Assembly: GCA_963757395.1 (NCBI GenBank)
Contig: CAVWRK010000016.1
Coordinates: forward strand, 1 to 64,000
Direction of reading: 5' to 3'
Length of the DNA stretch: 64,000 bases
Source: DATAOG01 sp963757395
GTDB lineage: Bacteria; Pseudomonadota; Alphaproteobacteria; Geminicoccales; Geminicoccaceae
The notes under the pieces are model-generated. The model did not search any database. It saw only the letters and a program-made list of their open reading frames with translations, and was not told the origin of the DNA. Below are positions 45,432 through 53,850 of this stretch, piece by piece (position 1 is the stretch's first letter; every line of letters starts with the position of its first letter). Made by a program: the position numbers and the translations under genes.

Positions 45432-47600
45432 TCAACGCTCGCCGGCACGCGCGGTCCGGATCGCCTGCGCCAAGGTCGCGACCCTGGGGTCGGTCGCGAT
45501 CTGCTCGAGCGGCACGTCCAGGCGGCGGCGCCAGTTCGGATGCTCCTCCGTGGTGCCGGGCAGGTTCGCCTGCTCGACCAGCTGGAGCGCATCCTCGAGC
45601 TGCATGACCACGACCTCGGCCGGCGAGCGCGCCAGCAGCCGGTGCAGGGCGAGGACGACGTGCCAGGGCAGCTCCGCCGGCGGGTCGGCCGGATCGAGCC
45701 CCGCCGGCAGCAGGCCCTCCGCGGCCAGGAGATCGAGCAGGCGGCGCCTGATCTCGCCGCGTTCGGCGCGCTCGCGCGCGGCCTGCGCCGGATCGGCGAA
45801 CAGGCCGAGGCGCTCGCGCCAGTCGATGTCGCGCCCGACCCAGAAGCCCGCAAGCGTCGGCAGATCGTGCGTGCTGACCGAGGCCAGGCAGGCGGACGGA
45901 TAGCTCGCGGAGCCCCGGAACCGGCCGTCCGCCTCGCGCTCGAAATAGAGCACGCGGCACCCGAGCAGGCCCGCTTCGGTCAGCTTCGCGCGCAAGCCGT
46001 CCGGCACGGTGCCCAGGTCCTCGCCGATCACGACGCAGCGCTGCCGGTGCGCCTCGAGGGCGATCAGACCGAGCAGGTCGGCGAGCGGATAGCGGACGTA
46101 GGCGCCGCCGAGATCGCGCTCGGGCGGCCGCCAGAAGCTCCGCCGCAGACCCAGCACATGGTCGATCCGCAGCGCTCCGGCATGCGCCATGTTGCGGCGC
46201 ACGAGCTCGATGAACGGCGCGTAGGCCTGGTCCCGGAGCGCCAGCGGGGCGAGCGGAGCGAGGCCCCAGTCCTGGCCCTTGGGGCTGAAGTCGTCGGGTG
46301 GGGCGCCGATCCGCACCCGGCCGGCGACGGTCAAGGGATCGGCCCAGGCCTCGGCGCCGTCGGGGTCCACGCCGACCGCGAGGTCGAGATAGAGCCCGAC
46401 CGGCATGCCGGCCGCGCGCGCTTCGGCCTGCGCCTGCCCGAGCTGCTCGTCGGCCAGCCACTGCAGGAACTGGAAGAAACCAACCCGATCGGCGTGCCGG
46501 GCGGCGAAGGCAGCAACCGCCGGGCTGTCGGGCCGCTGGTAGTCGGCGGGCCAATGGCGCCAGCAGCGGCAGGCGGGGTCCAGGGAAACCAGGTGCTCGA
46601 GCAGAGCCTCGAAGACCGCATGGCGCTCGAGGCTGGGTCCCGCGGCTGCCCGAAAGCGCTCGAATGCTGCCCGATTCGGCCCGCTGTCCCGGGTGAACAC
46701 CCGATAGAGCCGTTCGAGCGCCTGCAGCTTGAGCGCGGCGATCGCCGGATAGTCGACCAGCTCGCTCGCCCGGGCGCGCTCAAGCATCTGTCCGGCCTCG
46801 GCCTCGGCTGCCGGCAGGCCGCCAAGCAGACGCACAGCGCGCTCGATCGAGATCAGGAGGACGTTGAGAAACCGGCGGCTGGAGGGCGCGTAGGGGCTGA
46901 TCCGCTCGGCCAGCGGCGGGAACAGGGCGTGCACCGGATTGATGCCGACAAGGCCCGCACCGAGCGGGGCCATCAGCGTGGCGAGCGCCGCCAGATCGCC
47001 GAAGTCGCCGATGCCCCAGTTGGCCTCCGAGCGCAGGCCGTAGAGCGGCAAGGTCAGCCCCCAAAGCCGCCCACGGCCAAGGTCGGCGGACCCGAAGGCC
47101 TGCTCCGGCGTCACGATCAGGGCCATCGCCGCGGGCGCGAGGTTACCGGCCGTCACCTCCAGGCGGTGGTAGCCGGGCGGCAGGTCGAGCGCCAGCGGCA
47201 GCCGCTGGCGGCGGTATTCCATGCCGGCGACGTGCGTAGAATCGATGGTCTCGAGATCATCGAGATCCGCCTCGCCCGCAAAGCGCTCCCCAGCCTCGCT
47301 CGCTACCTTCCAGGCCAACCGACCCCGCGGCCCGGCGGGCAGGGTCAGGGTCGCCGCGAGGGCTGTGCCTGTGCGTACCACCTCGACCGGCGGCAGGAGC
47401 TGGCGCCAGAGTGCCGCTTCGGCCGCCTGCAAACTCGCCTCGATCTCGGCTGCGCTCCCGGCCGGCACGCCCAGCGCTTCGAGCAGGGCCTGCTTGGTGG
47501 CGTCGGCGACCACGTGGCGGCGCTGCCAGTTGTCGGTGAAATCGGGCTCGATGCCGTAGTGCGCCGCGAGGCGGTCGAGCGGTCGAGGATCGTCAGACAC
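45432..47600 (-). CDS. malQ: 4-alpha-glucanotransferase (amylomaltase)
   Basis: 722 residues of GH77, typical of the long proteobacterial form with an N-terminal beta domain. Core motifs are W-G-I-G-D-F-G-D-L, L-R-I-D-H-V-L-G-L-R (nucleophile Asp region), V-I-G-E-D-L-G-T-V-P (acid/base Glu) and S-T-H-D-L-P-T-L-A-G-F-W. It transfers glucan segments between alpha-1,4-glucans in the cytosol during maltodextrin or glycogen metabolism. No other glycogen genes are adjacent. It is divergent from dtd across a 169-base promoter region. Confidence 0.93.
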   Translation of the reverse strand: MSDDPRPLDRLAAHYGIEPDFTDNWQRRHVVADATKQALLEALGVPAGSAAEIEASLQAAEAALWRQLLPPVEVVRTGTALAATLTLPAGPRGRLAWKVASEAGERFAGEADLDDLETIDSTHVAGMEYRRQRLPLALDLPPGYHRLEVTAGNLAPAAMALIVTPEQAFGSADLGRGRLWGLTLPLYGLRSEANWGIGDFGDLAALATLMAPLGAGLVGINPVHALFPPLAERISPYAPSSRRFLNVLLISIERAVRLLGGLPAAEAEAGQMLERARASELVDYPAIAALKLQALERLYRVFTRDSGPNRAAFERFRAAAGPSLERHAVFEALLEHLVSLDPACRCWRHWPADYQRPDSPAVAAFAARHADRVGFFQFLQWLADEQLGQAQAEARAAGMPVGLYLDLAVGVDPDGAEAWADPLTVAGRVRIGAPPDDFSPKGQDWGLAPLAPLALRDQAYAPFIELVRRNMAHAGALRIDHVLGLRRSFWRPPERDLGGAYVRYPLADLLGLIALEAHRQRCVVIGEDLGTVPDGLRAKLTEAGLLGCRVLYFEREADGRFRGSASYPSACLASVSTHDLPTLAGFWVGRDIDWRERLGLFADPAQAARERAERGEIRRRLLDLLAAEGLLPAGLDPADPPAELPWHVVLALHRLLARSPAEVVVMQLEDALQLVEQANLPGTTEEHPNWRRRLDVPLEQIATDPRVATLAQAIRTARAGER

Positions 47601-47769
47601 TGCGGTTCATCCGTCGGTTGGCCTCGGGCACGGGCGGTTGGATGGAGCGAGTTTGCCGCGCTGGTAGAAAAGCCGGTCTCCCGGCAAGCGCTCATATGAT
47701 TCCGGCGGCGCCCGAGTGCTAGTCTAAGGGCGTCATGATGTGCACGAAGTTGATGCGGAGCCGGCAGAC

Positions 47770-48225
47770 ATGAAGGCGTTGCTGCAGCGGGTCAGCGAAG
47801 CGAGCGTCGAGGTCGAGGGCAGCGTGGTCGGCGCGATCGGCGGCGGACTGCTCGTGCTGCTCGGGGTCGAGACCGGCGATGGCCCGGCGGCGGCCGATCG
47901 GCTCGCGCGCAAGGTCGCGGCACTCCGGATCTTCGAGGATGCGGCCGGCAAGATGAACCGCTCGGTCGGAGACGTGGGCGGCGGCCTCCTGGTGGTCAGC
48001 CAGTTCACGCTGCTTGCGGATGTGCGCAAGGGCAACCGGCCGAGCTTCACGGCCGCCGCCGCGCCCGAGCTGGCGGAGCGGCTGTACGAGCATTTCTGCG
48101 CCCGGCTGCAGGCAGCCGGCCTGCCGGTCGCGACCGGCCGGTTCGGCGCGCGCATGGCGGTCCGGCTGATCAACGACGGCCCGGTCACGATCTGGCTCGA
48201 CAGCGCGGATCTGGGCCCCGCGTAA
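47770..48225 (+). CDS. dtd: D-aminoacyl-tRNA deacylase
   Basis: 151 residues. The signatures V-V-S-Q-F-T-L-L-A-D (catalytic S-Q-F-T-L) and C-terminal N-D-G-P-V-T (the Gly-cis-Pro-like N-x-G-P) define DTD, with K-G-N-R-P-S-F between them. It hydrolyses D-amino acids and glycine mischarged on tRNA. ATG 47770 gives the standard M-K-A-L-L-Q-R-V start; a longer frame from 47740 is not supported by the family. Confidence 0.95.
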   Translation: MKALLQRVSEASVEVEGSVVGAIGGGLLVLLGVETGDGPAAADRLARKVAALRIFEDAAGKMNRSVGDVGGGLLVVSQFTLLADVRKGNRPSFTAAAAPELAERLYEHFCARLQAAGLPVATGRFGARMAVRLINDGPVTIWLDSADLGPA

Positions 48226-48401
48226 TCAGGCCGCGATCTCCAATCCGACTTGCAGAAGGTTGAAATGCCGGACCCCGGACTACCATCATCCACGTCCGCA
48301 CGGTGATCCTGATCAAGCCGCTTGTAGGGGTCGACGAGGTGATCAATCTGGGGCTCGGGACCACCGGTGCGAATGGACGAGGACGATGGAGAGCGTCATC
48401 T

Positions 48402-48830
48402 GTGCACGCGGTCTGCCCGCAGTGCGGCGCCATCAACCGGATCCCGGCCGACCGGCCGGCCGGGCAGGCCAAGTGCGGACGCTGCCACCGGACCCTGTTC
48501 GACGGCCAGCCGGTCGCCGCCACGGCCGAGAGCTTCGAGCGCCATCGAACGCGCAACGACATCCCGGTCGTGGTCGACTTCTGGGCGCCCTGGTGCGGGC
48601 CCTGCAAGGCCATGGCGCCCGCCTACGCGCGCGCGGCCGCCGAGCTGGAGCCCATCTGTCGGCTGCTCAAGGTGGATACCGAGGCGGAGCCGGCGCTGGC
48701 CGCCCGCTACCAGATCCGCAGCATCCCGACCCTGATTCTGTTCGCGCGCGGCCAGCCGGTCGCGCAGACCGCAGGCGCGATGACATCGGCCGGCATCGTC
48801 GCGTGGGTGCGGGCCCATCAAGCGGAGTAG
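48402..48830 (+). CDS. Thioredoxin 2-like protein with N-terminal zinc ribbon
   Basis: 142 residues from the GTG at 48402, chosen because GGAGAG lies about 8 bases upstream and the protein then begins V-H-A-V-C-P-Q-C like TrxC. The N-terminal zinc ribbon has C-P-Q-C and C-G-R-C. The thioredoxin domain follows, with active site W-C-G-P-C near residue 66 and cis-Pro in S-I-P-T-L. It is a cytosolic disulfide reductase, often linked to oxidative stress. It ends 3 bases before the small gene at 48834, suggesting a bicistronic unit. Confidence 0.85.
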   Translation: MHAVCPQCGAINRIPADRPAGQAKCGRCHRTLFDGQPVAATAESFERHRTRNDIPVVVDFWAPWCGPCKAMAPAYARAAAELEPICRLLKVDTEAEPALAARYQIRSIPTLILFARGQPVAQTAGAMTSAGIVAWVRAHQAE

Positions 48831-48833
48831 CGC

Positions 48834-49094
48834 ATGAGGAACAAGCGAAAAGGGCGACGATCCGGCCAGAACGCGCCTGGGAAAGGGAGCGCGCCTGACC
48901 AGGGGACTGCCGATCCGGTCGACGAGGCGAGCATCGAATTGTTTCCGGCCAGCGATCCGCCCGCCTGGATCCCGCAGCATCCGGGGCGGCCCGCGCCCGC
49001 CAACCAGCCTCGGGACGACGACCCGCCGCGACCGGCGCCGACCCGCCGGGACCAGCCGGCCGGGGGTTCCCTCGATTGCCGGGCTCGCCGCTGA
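48834..49094 (+). CDS. Small acidic/proline-rich protein with F-P-A-S-D-P-P-A-W motif
   Basis: 86 residues, predicted disordered. It begins with a very basic stretch (N-K-R-K-G-R-R), then D-E-A-S-I-E-L-F-P-A-S-D-P-P-A-W. The D-x-x-x-x-x-x-F-P-A-S-D-P-P-A-W element is a short motif conserved in many alphaproteobacterial small proteins of unknown function. The C-terminal Pro/Arg tail is low complexity. It begins 3 bases after the thioredoxin stop, so it is probably translated from the same message. Confidence 0.65.
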   Translation: MRNKRKGRRSGQNAPGKGSAPDQGTADPVDEASIELFPASDPPAWIPQHPGRPAPANQPRDDDPPRPAPTRRDQPAGGSLDCRARR

Positions 49095-49225
49095 CCGAGA
49101 GCCCGGCCGCCATCATCGCTGTCGCCGGCTCGATCCGAACAGGCTCGCCTGGGGCCGGAGAGGGGGCTACATCACCGCAGTCGCCCGGCCCGGTCGCCTC
49201 GAACCGCCAGCAAGGCTTCACCTCC

Positions 49226-50539
49226 ATGTCGCTCGCGCAGCAACGCGATGCCCTGGCGCTGCAGATCAACCACCGCCTGTTCTACGGCTGGGTCATGGTC
49301 GCGGTCGCGGCGCTCGGCATGTTCGCGAGCGGCCCCGGCCAGTCGCACATGTTCAGCGTGTTCATCCTGCCGATCAGCCAGGACCTCGGCATCTCCCAGA
49401 CCTCGATCTCCTCGGCCTACGCGCTCGCGACGCTCGCCGCCGCCTTCGGCCTGCCCTACATGGGCCGCCTGGTCGACCGTTACGGCGTCCGGCGCGTTCT
49501 GCTCGGGATCGCGGCGCTGTTCGGCGCCAGCGCCTGCGCCTTCGGCATGGTCACCAACCTCGCGCTGCTGGCGCTCGGCTTCGGCGCGTTGCGCTTCCTC
49601 GGCCAGGGCTCGCTGATGCTGACCTGCGCCAATCTGGTGGCGCAGTGGTTCAGCCGCAAACGCGGCTTCGCGCTCAGCCTGATGGCGCTCGGCTTCTCAG
49701 CCAGCGTCGCGCTGCACCCGCCCTTCGCCCAATGGCTGATCGACCACATCGGCTGGCGCCAGGCCTGGCTTTGGCTCGGCGTCATCACGTGGCTCGTGCT
49801 GATTCCGATGGTGCTGCTTCTGGTCCAGGACAAGCCCGAGGATCTGGGCCTGCAGCCCGACGCCGCCCGGACCGGGCAGGCAGACGATGGCGCCGGGGTC
49901 AGGCGAGGGCACCAGGTCACCGACAGTGCTCAGCTCGGCCTGACCAGCCGGCAGGCGCTCGCGACCCCGGCATTCTGGATCATCGCCGCCTCGCTCTCGA
50001 CCTTCTCCATGCTGGTGACCGGGTTGTTCTTCCACCAGGTTTCGATCTTCGAAAGCCTGGGCCTGACGCCGCAGGTTGCGGCGCGGGTGTTCCCCGTGTC
50101 CGCGCTCAGCATGGTGCTGGCGATGCCGCTGATCGGCCGCCTGCTCGACCGCCTGCCGACCCGGCCGCTGTTCGCCGCGGCGATGCTGACCCTCGCCGCG
50201 GCGATGTTGGCCCTGCTACTGGTGCGCGACCTGCCGAGCGCGCTCCTCTACAGCGTCGTGTTCGGGGTCAGCAACGCAGCCGTCCAGACCCACATGACCT
50301 ATCTCTGGCCGCGCTTCTTCGGCCGCCGCCACCTCGGCAGCATTCAGGGCACGGCCCAGACGATCGGCGTGGTCGGGGCGTCGATCGGGCCGCTGCCGTT
50401 GGCCTTCGCCTTCGATCAGTTCGGCAGCTATCGGGGCGCGCTCATGTTGCTCGCCCTGCTGCCGGTGCTGTGCGCGATCGCGGTTCTGTTCATGCGCGCG
50501 CCCAGGCTCGAGGACGACCTCCAGCGCCGGCCAGCCTGA
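49226..50539 (+). CDS. MFS transporter (OFA/oxalate-formate antiporter-like)
   Basis: 437 residues with twelve predicted membrane helices. The MFS loop motif is seen as G-R-L-V-D-R-Y-G-V-R-R-V after helix 2, and its repeat as G-R-L-L-D-R-L-P-T-R in the second half. The N-terminal H-R-L-F-Y-G-W-V-M-V-A resembles monocarboxylate/oxalate-formate type MFS members. The ATG at 49226 precedes a short cytosolic leader; a longer open frame overlaps the small gene at 48834. Its stop converges on the second MFS gene only 9 bases away. Substrate unknown. Confidence 0.8.
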   Translation: MSLAQQRDALALQINHRLFYGWVMVAVAALGMFASGPGQSHMFSVFILPISQDLGISQTSISSAYALATLAAAFGLPYMGRLVDRYGVRRVLLGIAALFGASACAFGMVTNLALLALGFGALRFLGQGSLMLTCANLVAQWFSRKRGFALSLMALGFSASVALHPPFAQWLIDHIGWRQAWLWLGVITWLVLIPMVLLLVQDKPEDLGLQPDAARTGQADDGAGVRRGHQVTDSAQLGLTSRQALATPAFWIIAASLSTFSMLVTGLFFHQVSIFESLGLTPQVAARVFPVSALSMVLAMPLIGRLLDRLPTRPLFAAAMLTLAAAMLALLLVRDLPSALLYSVVFGVSNAAVQTHMTYLWPRFFGRRHLGSIQGTAQTIGVVGASIGPLPLAFAFDQFGSYRGALMLLALLPVLCAIAVLFMRAPRLEDDLQRRPA

Positions 50540-50548
50540 TCTGAGCGC

Positions 50549-51781
50549 TCAGCTCGCGAGGGCGCGCGCGATCGCCTGGCGCTGGCGCCAGAGCAGGCCG
50601 CAGGCGGCGAGGCCGAGCAGCGCACCGGCGGCGAGCGGCGCCTGCAAGCCGACCGCTTCCGAGGCCACGCCCATCATCAGCGCGCCGAGCGCCGGCCCGC
50701 CGCGGAAGATCAGCCCGAACAGGCTCAGCACCCGGCCGCGCATCTCGTCCTCGACCGCGGTCTGCATCAGGGTCTGGGTGCCGACGCCGGTCGCGACCAT
50801 GGCGAAGCCGCCGACCGCCACGCAGGCGATCGCGGCCGGAAACCAGCTGCTGAGGGCGAAGCCGAGCGTGCTGAGCGCGATCAGCAGCGAGTTGACCAGC
50901 ACCACCTGGGCCAGGCGCGACTGGTCGCTGCGCTGGGCGAGCCAGAGGCCGCCCACGATCGCGCCGATGCCGACGGTCGAGCTCAGGGTCGCGAGCCCGG
51001 GCGCGCCGCGGCCGAACACCTCGTCGGCAAAGCCGGGTAGCAGCTCGAAGAACGGCCGCGCGCCGACCGACAGCACGACGTGCAGCAGCAGGATCGGACC
51101 GATCCCGGCGTGGCCGGCGGTGTAGCGCAGGCCCTCGCCGACCGCTGTCAGCACCGATGGCGCCCGGCGCGGCCGGGAACTCGGCGCCAGGCGCAGGCGC
51201 GCCAGCGCCAACAGGAAGGCGATGAAACTCAGCGCGTTGAGCGCGAACACCGGGCCGACGCCGACCCAGACGATCGCGAGGCCGGCGAGCGCCGGGCCGA
51301 TGAAGCGGGCGGTGTTGAACACGATGGCATTGATCGCGACCGCGGTCGCGAGGTCCGAGCGTGGCACCAGGCTTGGGACCACCGCGAGGCGGGCCGGCTG
51401 CTCGACGCCGGCGGCGGCGCCGCCGCACAGCACCAGCGCCAGGAGCCACGGCACGTTGATCAGGCCGCTCGCGGTCAGCAGGAACAGGGTCGCCGCCTGC
51501 ACCAGCCCCAGCATCTGCGTGATCTTGATCAGCCGCAGACGGTCGAGGCGGTCGGCAAGCGCGCCGCCGAACGGCCCGATCAGCACGGTCGGGAACAGGT
51601 CCGCGAAGGCGGCAAGACCGAGCACAGCACCCGAGTGGCTGAGCTTCCAGGCGAGCCAGCCGACCCCGATCCGCTGCATCCAGGTGCCGATCAGCGAGAT
51701 GCTGATGCCGGCGACGTAGGTCCCGAAATCGCGGTGCGCGAGGGTCCGCGGAATCGCGCGCAGGCCGACCAGCATGCTCAT
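50549..51781 (-). CDS. MFS transporter (EntS/TMS3-like)
   Basis: 410 residues with 10-12 helices. The N-terminus L-A-H-R-D-F-G-T-Y-V-A-G-I-S-I-S-L-I-G-T-W-M-Q is characteristic of the EntS-like/MFS_3 group, with G-A-L-A-D-R-L-D-R-L-R after helix 2 and E-D-E-M-R-G-R-V-L-S-L in the C-terminal half. Members export siderophores or drugs. ATG 51781 (or two codons later) is preferred; upstream extension is basic and low-complexity. It converges with the other MFS gene, and its promoter side faces the aldolase gene at 51953. Confidence 0.8.
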   Translation of the reverse strand: MSMLVGLRAIPRTLAHRDFGTYVAGISISLIGTWMQRIGVGWLAWKLSHSGAVLGLAAFADLFPTVLIGPFGGALADRLDRLRLIKITQMLGLVQAATLFLLTASGLINVPWLLALVLCGGAAAGVEQPARLAVVPSLVPRSDLATAVAINAIVFNTARFIGPALAGLAIVWVGVGPVFALNALSFIAFLLALARLRLAPSSRPRRAPSVLTAVGEGLRYTAGHAGIGPILLLHVVLSVGARPFFELLPGFADEVFGRGAPGLATLSSTVGIGAIVGGLWLAQRSDQSRLAQVVLVNSLLIALSTLGFALSSWFPAAIACVAVGGFAMVATGVGTQTLMQTAVEDEMRGRVLSLFGLIFRGGPALGALMMGVASEAVGLQAPLAAGALLGLAACGLLWRQRQAIARALAS

Positions 51782-51952
51782 GCCGCGTCCGCCGCGTGCC
51801 GACCGGTTGCGGGGGGAAGGAGCAGACAGATGAGGCGGGCCAGAGCGTCGACTCCCCAATCAGCCGGCTTGCGAGCGCGGCTGACCATGGCATTGTGCAA
51901 AGGGCAGCCGAGCCTGCCGCAAGCTTAGTAGAGGAAGGATCGAAGCAGCACC

Positions 51953-52723
51953 ATGCGACGCAATCAGGCGCTGGCCAAGCAGCGCGCCGGCCAGACCACC
52001 TTCGGGCCGAGCCTGGTCTACGATTCCCCCGATCTGGTCGAGCAGGTCGCCCATCTGGGCTTCGACTGGGTCTGGGTCGACTGGCAGCACGGCCAGTTCA
52101 CCGAGCCGACGCTGAACCAGGCGCTGGCGCGCTTTCTCGCGGTCGAGAGCGCGCCGATCGTGCGGGTCAAGGGCAACGAGCCCGGCACCATCAACCGCGT
52201 GCTCGACATGGGTGCTTTGGGCGTGATCGTGCCCATGGTCCAGAACGCCGAGGAGGCTGCAGCCGCGGTCCAGGCCGCCTTCTATCCGCCCAAGGGCCGG
52301 CGCTCGGCGGGCGGCGTCCGCCTCGAGCTGATCGGCGGCTCGTTCGAGGACTACGTTCGCAGCGCCAACGACGAGATCATGCTGGTGGTCATGGTCGAGA
52401 CCGAAGCCGCGGTCGCCGAGGTCCGCGCGATCATGAACGTTCCGGGGGTCGATGTGGTCCTGATCGGCCCGTTCGATCTGATGACCGACGTCAAGGCCAA
52501 CGGCCACGACGCCGCCCATCACGAGCGCCTGGTCGAGGAGGTCGCGGCCGCGTCCAGGGAGACCGGCACCGCCGCGGGCTACGTCTGCGGCACCGCCGAG
52601 GTGGCCCAGCGCCGCCTCGCCCAGGGCTTCCGCTTCATCAACTATGGCCTCGACCACTTCGTCCTGCTCGGCGGCATGGGCGCGATCCGTGACCAGACGC
52701 GCGCCTGGGCCAGCGGCCGCTGA
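51953..52723 (+). CDS. HpcH/HpaI family aldolase
   Basis: 256 residues, the same family as the gene at 2226-3002 but clearly diverged. It has F-D-W-V-W-V-D-W-Q-H-G-Q, L-G-V-I-V-P-M-V-Q-N, Y-P-P-K-G-R-R-S and V-D-V-V-L-I-G-P-F-D-L-M. Usually such enzymes split 2-keto-3-deoxy acids to pyruvate. It heads a plus-strand run with a Gfo/Idh dehydrogenase 14 bases downstream, so the pair may oxidise and cleave a sugar acid. A ribosome site AGGA precedes the ATG. Confidence 0.85.
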   Translation: MRRNQALAKQRAGQTTFGPSLVYDSPDLVEQVAHLGFDWVWVDWQHGQFTEPTLNQALARFLAVESAPIVRVKGNEPGTINRVLDMGALGVIVPMVQNAEEAAAAVQAAFYPPKGRRSAGGVRLELIGGSFEDYVRSANDEIMLVVMVETEAAVAEVRAIMNVPGVDVVLIGPFDLMTDVKANGHDAAHHERLVEEVAAASRETGTAAGYVCGTAEVAQRRLAQGFRFINYGLDHFVLLGGMGAIRDQTRAWASGR

Positions 52724-52737
52724 GGGGAGCATCGGAG

Positions 52738-53769
52738 ATGCCGGACAAACGCCGCATCGCGCTGATCGGGCTCGGCATGGCGGTGACCCCGCACGCCAAG
52801 AGCCTGATTGATCTCGCAGGTCGCGTCGAGGTCGCCTGTGCCTTCAGTCGGAGCGAGCAGCGGCGCAAGGCGTTCGCCGAGCGCTTCAGCTTCCCGCTGA
52901 CCGACGACCTGGAGCGGATCGCGCGCGACGACAGCATCAGCGCGGTCATGATCCTGACCCCGCCGAACACGCATCTGGAGCTGGTCCGGCGTTTTGCCGC
53001 AACCGGCAAGCACATCCTGCTGGAGAAGCCGATCGAACGCTCGACCGAGCGGGCGGAGGCGCTGGTGCAGAGCGCCGAGACCGCGGGCGTCAAGCTCGGG
53101 GTGGTGTTCCAGCACCGTTTCCGCGAGGCCTCCCTGGCGCTCCGTGACCGGCTCGCGGCCGGGACCCTGGGCGCACTCGCCGCGGCCAACGTCATCTGCC
53201 CCTGGTGGCGGCCACAGAGCTACTACGACGAGCCGGGTCGCGGGACGCTGGCGCGGGACGGCGGCGGGGTTCTGATCACCCAGGCGATTCATACGCTCGA
53301 TCTGCTGCTCAGCCTGACCGGCCCGGTCGCCGAGGTCGCCGCGATTACCGGCACGACCGGCCTGCACCGGATGGAGACCGAGGACTTCGTCGGAGCGGGG
53401 TTGCGCTTTGCCAACGGCGCGCACGGCGCCCTGCTCGCGACCACCGCCGCCTATCCGGGTTTTGCCGAGCGGATCGAGCTGATCGGCACCCAGGCGACCG
53501 CGGTGCTCGCGGCCGGCGTGCTCACCCTCCATCCCCACGTGGGAAAAACGGAAACCATCGGCGAGGAGCAGGGCACCGGCGGCGGCGCCGACCCGATGGC
53601 CTTCCCGCACGATGCCCACCGCGCCCTGCTCGCCGATTTTCTCGATGCCCTCGATCAGGACCGCAGCCCGCGCCCCTCGGGCCGCGAAGCGCTCGGCGTG
53701 CATCACCTGATCGACGCGCTCCTTTGCGCATCGGCTGAAGGCCGAATGGTCCAGGTAGCAACCGACTAG
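52738..53769 (+). CDS. Gfo/Idh/MocA-family oxidoreductase
   Basis: 343 residues. The N-terminal Rossmann fold I-A-L-I-G-L-G-M-A-V and the signature L-L-E-K-P-I-E-R-S near residue 97 define the family. The C-terminal alpha/beta domain has W-W-R-P-Q-S-Y-Y-D and G-G-G-V-L-I-T-Q-A-I-H, typical of NAD(P)-dependent sugar or inositol dehydrogenases. It follows the aldolase by 14 bases. It is followed by the tandem cyclase genes, after which another Gfo/Idh gene appears at 60918. Confidence 0.87.
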   Translation: MPDKRRIALIGLGMAVTPHAKSLIDLAGRVEVACAFSRSEQRRKAFAERFSFPLTDDLERIARDDSISAVMILTPPNTHLELVRRFAATGKHILLEKPIERSTERAEALVQSAETAGVKLGVVFQHRFREASLALRDRLAAGTLGALAAANVICPWWRPQSYYDEPGRGTLARDGGGVLITQAIHTLDLLLSLTGPVAEVAAITGTTGLHRMETEDFVGAGLRFANGAHGALLATTAAYPGFAERIELIGTQATAVLAAGVLTLHPHVGKTETIGEEQGTGGGADPMAFPHDAHRALLADFLDALDQDRSPRPSGREALGVHHLIDALLCASAEGRMVQVATD

Positions 53770-53850
53770 AGTCTCAGAGCCCCCGGGCTTCCTTGGACCC
53801 AAAGACAATGTGGCTTATCGTGGCCAGGCAAGCTTTTGGGAAAATGGTCA

